A DNA stretch of 64,000 bases, taken from positions 92,186,302 through 92,250,301 of the forward strand of contig NC_133164.1 of the NCBI RefSeq assembly GCF_040802235.1. The letters are read 5' to 3'. The translations under genes and the position numbers were made by a program. This DNA comes from Manis javanica (taxonomy: Eukaryota; Chordata; Mammalia; Pholidota; Manidae). Below the pieces are notes generated by a model. That model was not told the DNA's origin, did not search any database, and was given only the letters and a program-made list of their open reading frames with translations. Below are positions 12,358 through 25,662 of this stretch, in pieces (position 1 is the stretch's first letter; each line of letters starts with the position of its first letter).

Positions 12358-15249
12358 GTGAATATCTCTTGGGGAAAAGGCTGTTATTTAAGAGAAAAAA
12401 ATTCTTTTCAGCTAATATGGCTTTCCATATGGGTAAAGTATGGCCTAAGGGACAAAAGAGGGGCAAACACTCTATTAACAGTGGCTGACTGGTACTATCT
12501 CAATAGTACAGATATGAATTTCCTGACTGAAACAAGATATCCTCAAATGTTTAGGTATAAAAAACAGACTGGGACCAAGATCTGTTTTTAGCCATTCATT
12601 GCTGGCAAAAAAATTATAACTTCTCAACACAAGTTTTATTTGCAAGAGAGAAGGAAATGTAGTAGGGAAAGCTGACAGTATGAGGGAGTCTGGAATAGAT
12701 TAATAGCAAACATAGTGGGAACTAGTCAGAACTTATTTAAAATGAGTATTTGATTAAAATAAATTTTTTAAAAAATGAAATTGGAAGCTTACAGGAGTTT
12801 TTGACATCAGAGGTTCTAAGATCAAAGATATCACAGAATTAGCATTATTACAGTATCATAAAGCATTAACATTAACTTCTAAGAAATATATTAATGTAAC
12901 TTTACAAAAAATATAATGGCCTATAATGAACTATGTCAAATTTACCTTCTTGCCATCACCTTCAGCCTGTGGTCCCAAAGTCATGTTTAAACTGCTGAAC
13001 AAGATCAAATGGCTGTGACATAGGTACCCAGCTTTCATTCCCTTGCAATACCAATGGTATTGCTTTTTAGAGGTCTACGTACAGGGATCAGAGAGGATCT
13101 ATTCAAGAATGCATTTGCTAATGAGTTTTTAGAGAATATGACACTGACACGGTGATTGGTAGCAGTCACTTTAGCACTTATGCTTAAGGGGGACAATTGT
13201 GCAGTGGCAATGTAGATTTTTTAAAGTAAGGTTGAAATCCTACCACACACAGTATTTAGTATATTTCCTTCCAATCCTTTTTTTCTTTTGCTTCTTATAC
13301 ACTTCTCTTTCTTTAGACTTAAGTTTATTAAAATTGTGGAATATCTGTAAGTTAAAAAAGCAAAAACTCTTCTCCATGTTAACCATTCTGTAAATAAAAA
13401 AGAAGTAGGTGGAAATTAGCAGAGCTATAAATAAAGTTGCCTAGATTGACCTATTAGTGAGATTGTTGGAATGGGAACATAAATGTTTCTCTTCTGTTAC
13501 CTTAGATATATTAAAATTTGATTGCATTTCCAATAAAACTTGTCTCCTTAGTTCTTTACTGGACCTATATACAAATTTAATCTGAAGTATAACTCACTAT
13601 TAAAAAAATGTATGATATATTCTTAGCATGACTCCTACATCTATCTTTGAGATGAGAAAAATGTGTGTTAAAGTTAAATCACACAATTAGGATAAATTTC
13701 TTTGCAGAGGAAAAAAGATGTTTAAATGAATCTTCTTTGTTAGTAATGGAAGACGAAAGTGTGTACTGAAGGATGCCATTCAAATTTGCTGGTTGCCATT
13801 CTTGTTTGTCAGTTTTTGGAAACAGAAGGCCTTGGCAAGCCATATTTGCTTTACCTTCCAGGGACCTGGAGATTGGGCTTAGAAATGATATTATTCTCTT
13901 GCTCTAAGCCTCTCATAAAACACAACACAATTTTGGATTTCCATCTTAGCATACACCATTTATTGATTCTTTTACCTCCTTCTTTCCATTTATCATTGAT
14001 TTTGACCCAAATAAGAGAAGTCAGATTCAAATACTATGCTAGCCAAGTGCCAACTAGAATAATACAGGAAATCCTGGCCTTCCTATCAGTCTTCATTAGA
14101 TTCAGTCTTTGTTATAGACACCTCTTACACTTTAATATTCATTGGGCTTTTCCTTGTCATCCAGCTTTCTAAAGTCTTCCAAACCAGGATGGATAGTTGA
14201 TTTGTCTGAGTCTTTTGACTGCCAGAGCACTAGCATAAACCACCTTGGTAATGCTCTGATAAATCTCTAGTTTCTTCTCTCGTCAATTTCTACTTCTCCA
14301 TTCCATGTGTTTACAACAACTGAAAACTTTTTGGTACCTTTGTTTTCTCCTCTGTTGACACTATTTCCTTTCTTCCATTTCTCCTGAATTGTTCTAAATT
14401 TCCTAACATCAATAAAGCCTATTAAAGGAAGTTGTAACAGTAAATTAGAGTTTCTTGCATTATTTCTTTTCCTCTGTTTCCCTCTTTCATCTCCCTCAGT
14501 AATAAAGTAACATGGCAGGAACATGAGGTGCATTCTAATCACATCTTTTAACACGGTCTAGATCAGAGGCATTTTCATCGGGAGAACATTCCAGTTACCA
14601 TAATGCCAATCCAGCATGGTTTGCATTCACAGAATATCAGCTGCTTCACTCACAGTGTTACATTTTGCATTTAATAGGGGAGTTGGGCAATTGCCTTTTC
14701 AGGATACACATTGTCTGAGGGATAGCCCTCACTATCCCAAAGCCTCGATATTTTCTCATCTCTAATTTACATCCACAGTATCATAGGTGATGTCCAATTG
14801 GGGGTCATATATTAACCAAAACATGCCTCACTATGCCGCAAATCCAGAATTAGAGAAACAGTCTCTGATTTCACAATCTGACAAACCATTTAAGTAATGT
14901 GTCTTCTGTTAGCTAGCTAGAGCTATCAACAGAGTGAGCTCTTTAATTACTATATCCACTGGTTCCAGTTGTTTCATGATGTTGCCTTCTGCCAACCTGT
15001 ATCACCTTCTTTGGGACCAGAGGATTATAATCTGGTTATAATCTGCTCTGTTAAATTGGAAGGGTCTCAGGTATCTTTCTTTCCAAAGAACTCCTGTTTC
15101 AGCTTGCTCACAATCAGTTCTAGCCTCCCAGCTTCAACTGTAGCCCTGAGAGCAAGCCCAACACCTTAATCTCTAGCTCCTTCTGTCCCTGCTAAAGCAG
15201 CCCTTAGCACCTGGTTTTATGTTAGCTAAAGATAACAACCTTTACAGTT

Positions 15250-15266
15250 TGTGTGTGTGTGTGTGA

Positions 15267-15298
<32 letters not shown>
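15250..15298 (+). repeat. (TG)n microsatellite
   Basis: About 49 bases of TG repeat interrupted once by AGTGTA. Probably polymorphic. Confidence 0.95.
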
Positions 15299-15303
<5 letters not shown>

Positions 15304-16447
15304 GTGAGGGTTGTTTCTTTTCTATTGGTTCTCCCTAATAGGTTTGTATAAAGGTTACTGAAGTCCATCTGTTCATACTGTCTTTTTCTTTGAAAGTATA
15401 GTCATAGAATACTATCACTCAGTTTTGTAATCTTAAATTTCAATCAGTGCACTGATGAATTATTTATGTTATAGAATGTATTTTCAGTATGTGTAGCATA
15501 AACTGAAATGAATGCTTGTCCATGCATGCCCTCACCTTTATAAAGTACATGCTAATAAACAGGGTAACCTAGCATCATTTTGGCCTGGTAGAATTCACAG
15601 GGCAAGAACATGTCTCAGTTTGGGTTTCTGCATTGTATTCTCTGGCAGTCTTTACTGCTTTTCCTACTGGCACCTAGCAGGTAACATTCTCTGACTCCAA
15701 GCTGTCTAACAGTGCTTTCCTCTCAAGATAACCAAGGTTGGGGTGAATAACGTCACTCTAACTTCCAGCTATACTAAATTAGGCTTTAATTCATAACTGG
15801 TGGGAAGTTATGATTCCATACAAAAGAGAACATTTTAAATTAAATGGTCATCTAACCTCATGATTTCACAAAATAATTAAGGTGCTAGAAAATAATTGAG
15901 GTGTCTTAGGTTGTCCAATATTTAAAAGTACAAGCATGGGGAGCTGGGGTGGCATTTTTTTTTCCTTCTTTGTTTAACTCCTGCTACAGTGACAGAAAGG
16001 AAAGAAATTCCTCTTAAATAACGTCATTTTTATAGTTGCACAAATTACAGATTTGCCCAAATTTACTTTCCATATAAAAATCTCTGAGATCAAGTTACAG
16101 AGCTTGCCTAGTGAAAGTTTTCAGCAAAACTCCCAAAGAACAAAAACTTAAAGCCAAGGCTAGGTATCTCATGAACCTTGAATGGTGGGCATTGTTGACG
16201 AAGAAGATTGGGTAACTTTCAGAAGCTATTTCTGTTAATGATAATATCTTTGTGTGAAGACAACTTGGGACTGACAGCCAGAAGAGAAAATAATACAGGT
16301 CCTCAGTCCCTCATCCAAATCCCTTAGAGCCAAATGTGTTTCAGAAAGCTTTCTGTTTTCAGCACTCGTTAAAATTTCACAATTACAGATAAAAATTATG
16401 GGCCCACATAACCACTCTTGGACATTTCATTTTATATATATAATTGA

Positions 16448-16487
16448 GAGTGGAGGGGTGGAGAGGGGAAGGAGGGAGGGAGGCGTG
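16448..16487 (+). repeat. GGA-rich low-complexity tract
   Basis: A purine-only run built from GGAGG and GGGA units. It has several runs of three or more G close together. Confidence 0.8.
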
Positions 16488-16689
16488 AAGTCAAATAGAT
16501 GATTGGATTTTAGAGCTTGGACTAAAGATAATAAATTTGAGTATTGGCACAGAGATGTTATATAATAATGACATTGCCACAAAAGAAAGAGTAGGATGAG
16601 AAAAGCTTGTCTTTTTAGGAATTTTAAGGAATTGGCTCATGAATTGTGAGGCCTGGCAAGTCTGAAATTAATAGAGCAGACCAGCAACC

Positions 16690-17050
16690 TAGAACTTCAG
16701 GCAGAATATCTGCGTTGCAGTCTTAAGGCAGAATTTCTTCTCCTTTAGGAAACCTCAGTCCTTGCTCTTAAGGCCTTCAACTCATTGGGTGAGGTACACC
16801 ACATTATAGAGGATAATATGCTTTACTTAAAGTCAACTAATTGTAAATGTTAATCACACAAAAAAATGTTTTTACAGCAACATCTAGACTAGTTTATGAC
16901 CAAATAACTTGGCACCATATCCTAGCCAAGTTGACATATGAAATCAACCATCACATTGCCCTTCTTAGCTTTTTTGTTCCTAAGTGCAAGGGGTTGCCCC
17001 TGAAGGGGATTGACAGTATCTGTTTTGAGTTTGTAGAAGTATATGGTGGT
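16690..17050. repeat. old interspersed repeat, family not named with certainty
   Basis: CTCTTAAGGCCTTCAACT ... TAGCCAAGTTGACATATGAA ... ACCATCACAT is a motif string I know from a common, diverged mammalian interspersed repeat. It includes a false exon-like stretch at 16,750-16,789 with good splice-like borders. Confidence 0.5.
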
Positions 17051-17989
17051 TGCTATCTGGAGGGGAGCAGAAGTAAAATGGAGCACCATTCAGACTGTTG
17101 CAGTAATACAGATGAGGTGATAGTAACTGGGACCCAAGGGATAAATGCAATAGCAACAGTTAAAACCATAATTTATTTAGGAATTATAACCAACAGGTCC
17201 TTACAGGGAAGAGGTCAGCAAAGACAGGAGGTGTAAAAAAGAGGGAGTTCTAAGATTTTTTGCTTCACTGAATGGAGTAGATAAAAGAGCTTTTATTGAA
17301 ATTAGAAAATTGGGAGAGAAGGGAGCAGACTTAGCCATGGGAGAAGGAGTAGATGTGGGGCAAAGATGAATGAATACTTTGGTTTAGAGAAAGATAAGTC
17401 TGAGATGCTTCACGACACCCAAGTGTTCTCAGAAATCAAGGAGATGATTGGATTTTGGAGCTTGGAGTAAAGATAATAAATTTGAGAATTGGCATAGAAA
17501 TGTTATATAATAATAAGATTGCCCCAAAGCAAAGAGTAAAGGAGAAAATCTGTACATACTGAGGAATGCTAATATTTCGAAGTTGGATAGAAGAAAAAGA
17601 GCTAGCAAATTATATTGTGGAGTGGCCCAAGAGGCCAGAAGAAATTTAGTAGCTATAATATCATAGAAAAAAGAGAAAAGAAAGAATGTCATAGAACAGA
17701 GAGAAAAGTGTTTCAAGGAGGCAGACATGATCAGTTTTTTAGAATGAGTCCAAAAGATCAAAATAATTGAAATGTCCACTGGATTTGCCAAAATGGAAGG
17801 GTTTTTTTTTTTTTTTGGTGACCTGAGGAAGAATAATTTCAGGAAGGTGGTCAGGTGAAAGCCAAGTTGGAGTGAGTACAGACCAAATGAGAGGTGAAGA
17901 AGTGGAGCTAGAGTACATGCTAATATTTTGAAAAGCGTGTTACAAAGAGAAGCAAAAGAAGGAAGGTATAGGCTAAGGGAAGATTTCTT

Positions 17990-18735
17990 TTTAATTTCAT
18001 ACTATTGAAGTTTTCAAATAACCACAAAAGCAGAGAGCATATAATGCCCCCATGTCATTTATTGAGTTTCAGCATATTCTGTGTTCACTATTCTTTCTTA
18101 ATCCCAGACATCATGGTATTATACCACTAAATATTTTAGTATGTATTTCTAGCAGGAAAGGATTTTTAAAAGCATAACCTTAATACCATATCACACCCAA
18201 CAAAATGAGAAAAATTATTTATCATCACCTAATACTCTATCCATGTTCAGTTTTCCTGGTTTGTTTGAAACACACACATTTGTAATTGATTTTTGTAAAT
18301 CACTAGTCAATTAAATCCTACATATTGTATTTGGTTGATGGGTCTCTTCATTTGTAACAAGTTTCTCTTGTTTTGTAATGCCATTTATTTATTGAAGTAA
18401 CTGAATCATTTACCTTATAGAATTTCACACATTCTGGGACTTGGATGATTATATTCTTATGTTATTTAGCCTATTCCTCTGTACTTTGTATTTCATGTGA
18501 ATTGACAATTAAATCTAGAGGTTTGATTAAGTAAAATTGTTCTGTAGCAAGAATACTTCATAGGTAATGCTGTGTACTTCTTGTTGTAATATATTAAGAA
18601 AAAAATAATTGCCAGTTGTCCTACTTTTTTGTGATAGAATGGATCAGTGGGCTTACATGATGTCATCCTAATCTATAATTTACAAAGGTCCCATCAACCT
18701 TTCACTTAACATTTTAGCAGCCGTTGGTGAGTGCT
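17990..18735 (-). mobile_element. old L1M-type 3' UTR fragment
   Basis: The order of motifs (TCTGGGACTTGGATGAT, then TCTAGAGGTTTGATTA, then GAATACTTCATAGGTAATGC, then TTTTAGCAGCCGTTGGTGA) follows an old L1M 3' UTR read antisense. The same family occurs at 43.96-44.7 kb. No ORF2 is attached. Confidence 0.6.
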
Positions 18736-19315
18736 GACTAGATAAGGGGTTGCAAAATGATGATTTTTATAGTGTTATTCCTTTTTCATTTATTAGCTGT
18801 GACTTCTCTGTAAAGAAGAACTTTCAGGATTTTTTTAATATTTTAAGTTACTAGAGCATGTTTGAATGCTGATGGTAATGATTCAATTAAGAGAGAAAAG
18901 TGATATTGAAAAAGAGAGAGGAGACGATCAAAAAGTGCCCTAATAAGGTAGCAGGGGTAGAATTCAGAGCAGATAAGGAAGGGTCAGCTTATGTTGAGAG
19001 ATGGTCTGCTCCTTCCATTGTAACAGAGGGAAGAAAAATGATGGATGCTAATGCAAAGAAATTGGTAATTTCATGATTGGAATTTAAAATTTAAGCTTTA
19101 AAAAATATCTCTTTATGAAAATTCTTTGTTAGAGCCTTTGAAACTAAAATTATTTTTCCTTAGAAATTTTATCTTTCAAAATGATTCTCAGTTGTCTAGT
19201 CTCTTTGATGAAAGAAGAAATCAGTAATTTGTTCCACTTTGCTTTTCTATATTTTCTCTATCCCTTCCTGAGATCTTGATTCCTAAAAAAGAAGCATTCT
19301 CTTTGCAGTTTGGCA

Positions 19316-19811
19316 TGTTTCTTGCCAATGAGTTTCAGCCCTGGGCAAGTTCACTATGGATTCAATGAGACCAAAGAAATGACAATGGAACGTACTTGGG
19401 GTGAAAGGGTTTATACCCAACTTTATTCCCATGGTGGCAGATCAATCACTAGAATCCCATACACTCAGAGCAAGTCTGCATGCAGGAGGCCAGTCTCTGC
19501 CTCTGGGTCTCTCTACCCTACAGCCATCTTAGTCTCTGTCCTCGGTGCTCACCACTCCAGTCTCCTGCTCTCCTGCAGCCTTGTAACCCTCCCACCGTGT
19601 CTCCCAGACCACTGGGTAGAGCTCTTTATATAGAGTCAATAATAACATTATTTCCCACACATGTGTAGTAAGCTAGCCGACCAGGGCCAGGTGAGAATCC
19701 TGGCCACAGGAACCTTCACTTTATCCACACTCCACCCCTCCAGGATTCTTGCCTCTCAATCTATGTGCCTTCAATCCTCTGCAACAGTCCCTGAGCAAGG
19801 AAGCTGCAACA
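19316..19811 (-). mobile_element. endogenous-retrovirus LTR, probably solo
   Basis: On the - strand the unit starts TGTTGCAGCTTCC, has a TATA box (CTATATAAAGAG, at 19,625-19,632 on the + strand), then a poly(A) signal GGAATAAAGTT (19,422-19,427) about 200 bases downstream, and ends ...CAAGAAACA. TG...CA ends with U3-R-U5 order and about 496 bp length fit an LTR. No gag, pol or env sequence adjoins it. I find no clear target duplication. Its U3 end directly abuts an L1 endonuclease fragment, so one flank may have been lost. The upper border is better defined than the lower. Confidence 0.6.
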
Positions 19812-20690
19812 CTGTCTCCTTACTTATTTTCTGTCTGTGTGATCTGTCCTTTGTTGTGAGTGGTGTGTTGACTTATATGTTGTTCAGTGCCTTTGTCTCC
19901 TTACTTATTTTCTGTCTATTTGATGTGTCCTTTGTAATGAGTGGTGTGTTGAAGTCTCCTAAAATGAATGTATTGCATCCTATTTCCCCCTTTAATTCTG
20001 TTAGTATTTGTCTCACATACGTAGGTGCTCCAGTGTTGGGTGCATAGATATCTATAATAGTTACATCCTCTTGTTGGACTGACCCCTATATCATTATGTA
20101 ATGTCCTTCTTTGTCTGTTGTTACTTTCTTTGTTTTGAAGTGTATTTTTTCTTATACAAGTACTGCAACTCCTGCTTTTTTCTCTCTATTAGTTGTATGA
20201 AATATCATTTTCCATCCCTTCACTTTTAGTCTGTGTATGTCTTTGAGTTTGAAGTGAGTCTCTTGTAGGCAGCATATAGATGGATCTTCTTTTTTCATCC
20301 ATTCAGTGACTCTGTATCTTTTGATTGGTGCATTCAGACCATTTACATTTAGGGTGATTATCGATAGGTATGTACTTATTGCCATTGCAGGCTTTATGTT
20401 TGTGATTACCAAAAGTTCAAGTGTAATTCCCTTACTATCTAACCTTCTAAATTAGCTCACTTAGTATGCTATTTCAAACACAACCTAAAGATTCTTTTTT
20501 TCCTCCTTATTCTTCCTCCTCCATTCTTTATATATTAGATATCATATTCTGTACTCTTTCTATCCCTTGATTGACATTGGAGGTAGTTGATTTGATTTTG
20601 CATCAGCTTAGTAATTAATTGTTCTGTTTTCTTTGTGTGGTTGTATTTCCCCTGGTTTACAGCTATTTAGCCTTAAGAATAGTGCTCTAT
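19812..20690 (-). mobile_element. L1 fragment: ORF2 endonuclease N-terminus and upstream linker
   Basis: From 20,394 downward the - strand encodes the start of L1 ORF2: an ITLNVNGLNAP motif, ICCLQETHF, then HRLKVKGWK, and after stops and shifts a GDFNTPL-like motif near 19,955. These mark the apurinic endonuclease domain. Above 20,412 lies the linker between ORF1 and ORF2. The downstream part of ORF2 is missing because the fragment ends at the LTR. Dead copy with an internal tandem duplication at 19,813-19,952. Confidence 0.75.
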
Positions 20691-23600
20691 AGCAGTCCCT
20701 TCAAAATGCACTGTAGAGGTGGTTTGCCTTTTCCAGACTCTCATATAGTTGGAATCATACAGTATATAGCCTCTTCAGATTAGTTTCTTTATCTTTGTAA
20801 TATGTATGTACATTTCCTCCATGTCTTTTCATGGCTTGATAGCTACTTTCTTTTTAGTGCTGAATAATATTCCATTGTCCACATATTCCACAGTTTATTT
20901 ATTCATTTACTGAAAGACATCTTGATTGCTTCCAAGTTTTAGCTATTATGAATAAAGCTTCTATGAACATCCATCTGTAGATTTTTCTGTAGACACATTT
21001 TCAACTCTTTGGGGATAAATACCAAGGAGCCCAGTTACTGGATCATATGGTAATATGTTTTTATAAGAAACAGCCAAACTGTGTTCCAGAGTGGCAGTAG
21101 CATTTTGCATTCCTGCCAGCATGAATGAGAGTTCCCGTTGCTCCACATCCTCACCAGCATTTAGCATTGTTAGTAATCCTAATTTTGGTCATTCTAGTAG
21201 GTGTGTAGTGGTATCTCACTATTGGTTTAATTTGCATTTCCTGATGACATAAGATGTGAGACATCTTTTCATATGCTTATTTTCTATCTTTGTATCTTCT
21301 TTGGTAAGGTGTCAAAGTTTTTGCTCCATTTTTTATTTGGGTTATTTTCTTATTATTGAGTTTTAAGGGTTCCTTGAATATTTATATAATAGTCCTTTAT
21401 CAGATGGTCTTTGGCAAATATTTTCTCCCACTCTGTGGCTTGTTTTCTCATTATCTTGATGATGTCTCTTGCAGAGCAGAAATTTTCTGTTTTCATGAAG
21501 TCCATCTTATCAATTATTTATTTCATGAATAGTTCCTTTGTGTTATATCTAAGAAGTAATCACCATACCCAAAGTCATCTATATTTTTTCCTATTTATCT
21601 TCTAGGAGTTTTACAGTTTTGCATTTTACATTTAGGTCTATGATCAATATTCAAATAATTTTTGTGAAAGGTGTAAGGTCTGTGTCCAGATTCATTTTTT
21701 TGCATATCGTTGTTCAGTTGTTCCAGGGTGTCTTTGAATATTTGCTGAAAAGGCTGTCTTTGCTCCTTTGTATTGCCTTTGCTCCTTTGTGAAAAGTCAA
21801 TTGATTATAAGTATGTGGGTCTGTTTCTGGGCACTCTTTTTTGTTCCATTTATCTGTTTGTTCTTTCATCAATACCATACTGTCTTAATTTCTGTAGCTT
21901 TTTAGTTAGTTGTGAAGTCAAGTAGTGTCAGTCCTCCTTCAATATTGTGGTGGCTATTCTGGATCTTTTGCCTCTCCATATAAACTTTAGAGTAAGTTTG
22001 TCAACATACACAAATAACATACTGTGATTTAGATTTGTATTGATTGCATTGAATCTATAAATCAAGTTACAAAGAACTGACATCTTGACAGTATTGAATT
22101 TTCCTATCCACGAACATGGTATATCTCTCCATTTATTTAGTTCTTTGATTTTGTTCATCAGTTATGTGACTTTTCTCATATAAATTTTGTACATAATCTG
22201 CTAGATAATAGCTATTTAATTTGGGGGAATGCTGATGTAGACACCACTTCAAATTTGTTTATTGATGGTGAATAGAAAAGCAATTGACTTTTGTATATTA
22301 ACCTTGTATCCTGTCACCTTAGCTATAATTGCTTATTAGGTCCAGGAGTTTTTTGTTGATTCTTTTGGATTTGCTATATAGATAAATATGTCATCTGTGA
22401 ATGAAAAGTTTTATTTTTTTATTTTTTATTCCCAATCCATTCATCTACTGATTTTCCATTTTTTAAATCTTTTTACATTAGCCAGTGTTTCCAAAGTAAT
22501 ATTGAAAAGGAGTCACAAGAGAAAGTCCTTGCCTTACACCTGAAACGTAGTGGGAAAGCTGCAAGTTTCTCAAAATTAAGTTTGATGTTAGCTTTAAGTG
22601 TTTTGTAGATACTCTTATCAATTTGAGGAAGGTACCTTATTTCTAGTTTACTGAGAATTTTTACCATGAATGGGTGTTGGATTTGTGAAGTATTTTTTCT
22701 ACATATATTGATGTGATCATGTGTTTTTCTTTCTTAGCCTGTTGATTTTTTTAATATTGGATAGGCCTTGAATATTTGGGATAAAGCCCATGTGGTTGAG
22801 GATCTTTATATCCATGTTCATGAAAAATATTGGTTTGTAATTCTGTTTTCTTACAATGTCTTTGACTTTTGTATTAAGGTAATGGTGGTCTCAAAAAGTA
22901 TTTCAAGAGGAATTCCCTCTGCTTCTGTCCTCTGAAAGAGATTGTAGAGAATTGGTATAATTTCTTATTTAAGTGTTAGGTAGAATTAACCAATGAACCC
23001 ATCTGGGTCTGATGCTTTCTGTTTTAGAAGGTGTTAATTATCAATTCAGTTGCTTTAATAGATAAAGGTCTAGTCAGATTATCTGTTCTTTCTTGTATGA
23101 CTTTTGGCAGATTGTGTTGTTCAAGGAATTGGTCGTTTCATTTAGGTTTCACATTTGTGGGCATAGGTTGTTTGTAGTATTGTTTGATTATCCCCTTAAT
23201 GTCCATGGGATCTGTAGTGATAACCCTTTTCCATTTCTGATATTAGTAACCTATTGCATCCCTCTTTTTTTTATAGTTAGCCTGGCCAAACTCTTATCAG
23301 TTTTACTGATCTTTTCTAAGAGCTTTTGTTTTCATTGATTTTCTCTATTGATTTCTTATTTTCAATTATATTGATTTCTGCTCTACTTCTTACTGTATCT
23401 TTTCTTCTGCTTACCTTAAATATCATTTGCTCTCCTTTTCCTAATTTCCTAATGTGAACACATAGATGATTAACTTCAGTTTCTTTTTCTAATATATGTA
23501 TTCAGTGCTATAAATTTCCCTCAAAGCACTGTTTTTGCTGCATCCCACAAATTTTGATAAGCTGTGTTTTTATTTTTATTTAGTACAAAATATATTTTAG

Positions 23601-23860
23601 GTTCTTTCTCATGAGATTTATTCTTTGACCCATTTGTTATTTGAAACTGTGTTGTTTAATCTACGTGTATTTGGGGATTTTCCAGTTATCTTTCTGTTAT
23701 TGATTTCTGATTTAATTCCATTGTAGTCTGAAAGCAGACATTGTATGATTTCTGTTCTTTTCAGTTTGGTAAAAGATGTGTTTTATAGCCTAGAATGTGG
23801 TCTATCCTGATAAACATAAGAGTAAATGTTTGTGTAAGCTGTGAGATTTATGCTTTTTAA
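20691..23860 (-). mobile_element. old L1, ORF2 and 3' UTR
   Basis: The - strand shows an L1 from mid-ORF2 (near 23.8 kb) through reverse transcriptase (22.4-23.0 kb) to the 3' UTR near 20.7 kb. Recognisable translated pieces include WRDIPCSWIGKFNTVKM (22.1 kb) and a FPLRFR-like stretch (22.5 kb). Many frameshifts. A separate copy from the endonuclease fragment next to it, because its 3' end lies beside the other copy's 5' region. Confidence 0.7.
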
Positions 23861-24018
23861 TTTTTTTATTTTTGGCATATGGACATCTAATTGTTGGAAC
23901 ACTGTTTGTTGACAAAGTTACCCTCTCTCCACTGAATTGGCTCTGCACATCTTTTAAAACCTTAACTGATCATATTTGTGTGGGTATATTTCTGAGGTCT
24001 TTTTTTCTATCAATCTAT
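23861..24018 (-). mobile_element. old L1 fragment, left part, split by a younger L1
   Basis: Motifs such as GGCATATGGACATCTAATTG and CACTGAATTGGCTCTGCAC match antisense L1 ORF2. The sequence breaks off at CAATCTAT and resumes at 25,663 with GATCTATCTATTC, which continues the same L1 order. Confidence 0.65.
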
Positions 24019-25662
24019 TTTTTTTTAATTTTTTATTAAAATATGATTGATACACACTCTTATGAAGGTTTCACATGAAGAAAAAATGTGGTTACTACTA
24101 CCCATATTATCAAGTCTCCACCCTTACCTCAATGCCATCACTGTCCATCAGTGTAGTAAGATGCCACAGATTCACTGTTTGCCTTCTCTGTGCTACACTG
24201 TTTTCCCCGTGACCTCCACACCATGTGTACTAAACATAATACCCCTCAATCCCCTTCTCCCTCCCTCCCTCCCTGCCCTCCCACACACCTCCCCATTGGT
24301 AACCACTAGTCCCTTCTTGGAGTCTGTGAGTCTGCTTCTATTTTGTTCCTTCAGTTTTGCTTCAATGTTATACTCCACAAATGAGGGAAATCATTTGGCA
24401 TTTGTCTTTCTCCATCTGGCTTATTTCACTGAACATAATATCCTCCAGCTCCATCCATGTTGCTGCAAATGGTAGAATTTGTTTCTTTCTTGTGACTGAA
24501 TAGTATTCCATTGTGTATATGTACCACCTCTTCTTTATCCATTCATCTACTGATGGACACTTAGGTTGCTTTCATTTGTTGGCTATTGTAAATAGTGCTG
24601 CAATAAACATAGGGGTATATATGTCTTTTTGAGTCTGAGAAGTTGTATTCTTTGGGTAAATTCTAAGGAGTGGGATTCCCGGGTCAAATGGTATTTCTAT
24701 TTTTAGTTTTTTGAGGAACTTCCATATTGCTTTCCACAATGGTTGGACTAGCTTACATTCCCACCAGTAGTGTAGGAAGGTTCCCCTTTCTCCACATCCT
24801 CACCAGCATTTGTTGTTCTTAGTCTTTTCGATGCTGGCCATCCTTACTGGTATGAGGTGATATCTCATTGTGGTTTTAATTTGAGTTTTTCCCTGATGAT
24901 GAGTGTTGTGGAGCATCTATTCACATGTCTGTTGGCCATCTGAATTTCTTCTTTGGAGAACTGTCTTCATATCCTCTGCCCATTTGTTAATTGGGTTATT
25001 TGCCTTTTTGGATGTTAAGGCATGTGAGTTCTCTATATATTTTGTATGTTAACCCCTTGTCAAATATGTCATTTACAAATATATTCTCCCATACTGTAGG
25101 ATGCCTTTTTGTTCTGTTGATGGTGTCTTTTACTGTACAGAAACTTTTTAGTTTGATGTACTCCCATGTGTGCATTTTTGCTTTTGTTTCCCCTTGCTCG
25201 AAGAGATGCATTCAGGAAGAAGTTGCTCATGCTTATATTCAGGAGTTTTTTCCCTATGTTGTCTTCTGAGAGTTTAATGGTTTCATGACTTGCATTCAGG
25301 TCTTTGATCCATTTTGAGTTTACTTTTGTGTATGGGCTTAAACAATAATCCAGTTTCATAATCTTGCATGTAGCTGTCCAGTTTTGCCAATACCAGTTGT
25401 TGAAGAGGTTGTCATTTCCCCATTGTATGTCCATGGCTCCTTTATCGTATATTAATTGACCATATATGGTTGGATTTATATCAGGGCTCTCTAGTCTGTT
25501 CCATTGGTCTATGGGTCTGTTCTTGTGCCAGTACCAAATTGTCTTGATTACTGAGGCTTTGTAGTAGAGCTTGAAGTCAGGGGGCATAATCCCCCCAGCT
25601 TTATTCTTCCTTCTTAGGATTGCTTTGGCTATTTGGGGTCTTTTGTGGTTCCATATGAATTG
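24019..25662 (-). mobile_element. younger 5'-truncated L1 nested in an older L1
   Basis: A T-rich start (the poly(A) tail read antisense) is followed by a 3' UTR with ACTCTTATGAAGGTTTCAC and a C/T-rich tract near 24,260. Then comes the end of ORF2 in antisense. A long open remnant survives at 25,069-25,587 on the - strand, including ILYD/QWNRLE- and [12 protein letters not shown] L1 motifs. The copy is cut off near 25,662. ATCTAT occurs at both edges (24,013-24,018 and 25,663-25,668). Fewer disruptions than its neighbours suggest a later insertion. Confidence 0.75.

Noticed and set aside
13759..14172. 137-codon + strand frame with an acceptor-like start near 13,809
   Set aside because: Tested as the missing KIAA1328 exon: in frame, but no donor of the required phase, and the peptide looks like translated AT-rich intron.
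16750..16789. 40-bp exon-like stretch with good acceptor and GTGAGG donor
   Set aside because: Lies in a common interspersed repeat, and its length gives the wrong phase.
20152..20412. 86-codon - strand frame
   Set aside because: N-terminal endonuclease part of L1 ORF2, truncated and dead.
25069..25587. 172-codon - strand frame
   Set aside because: ORF2 remnant of the nested L1 (24,019-25,662).
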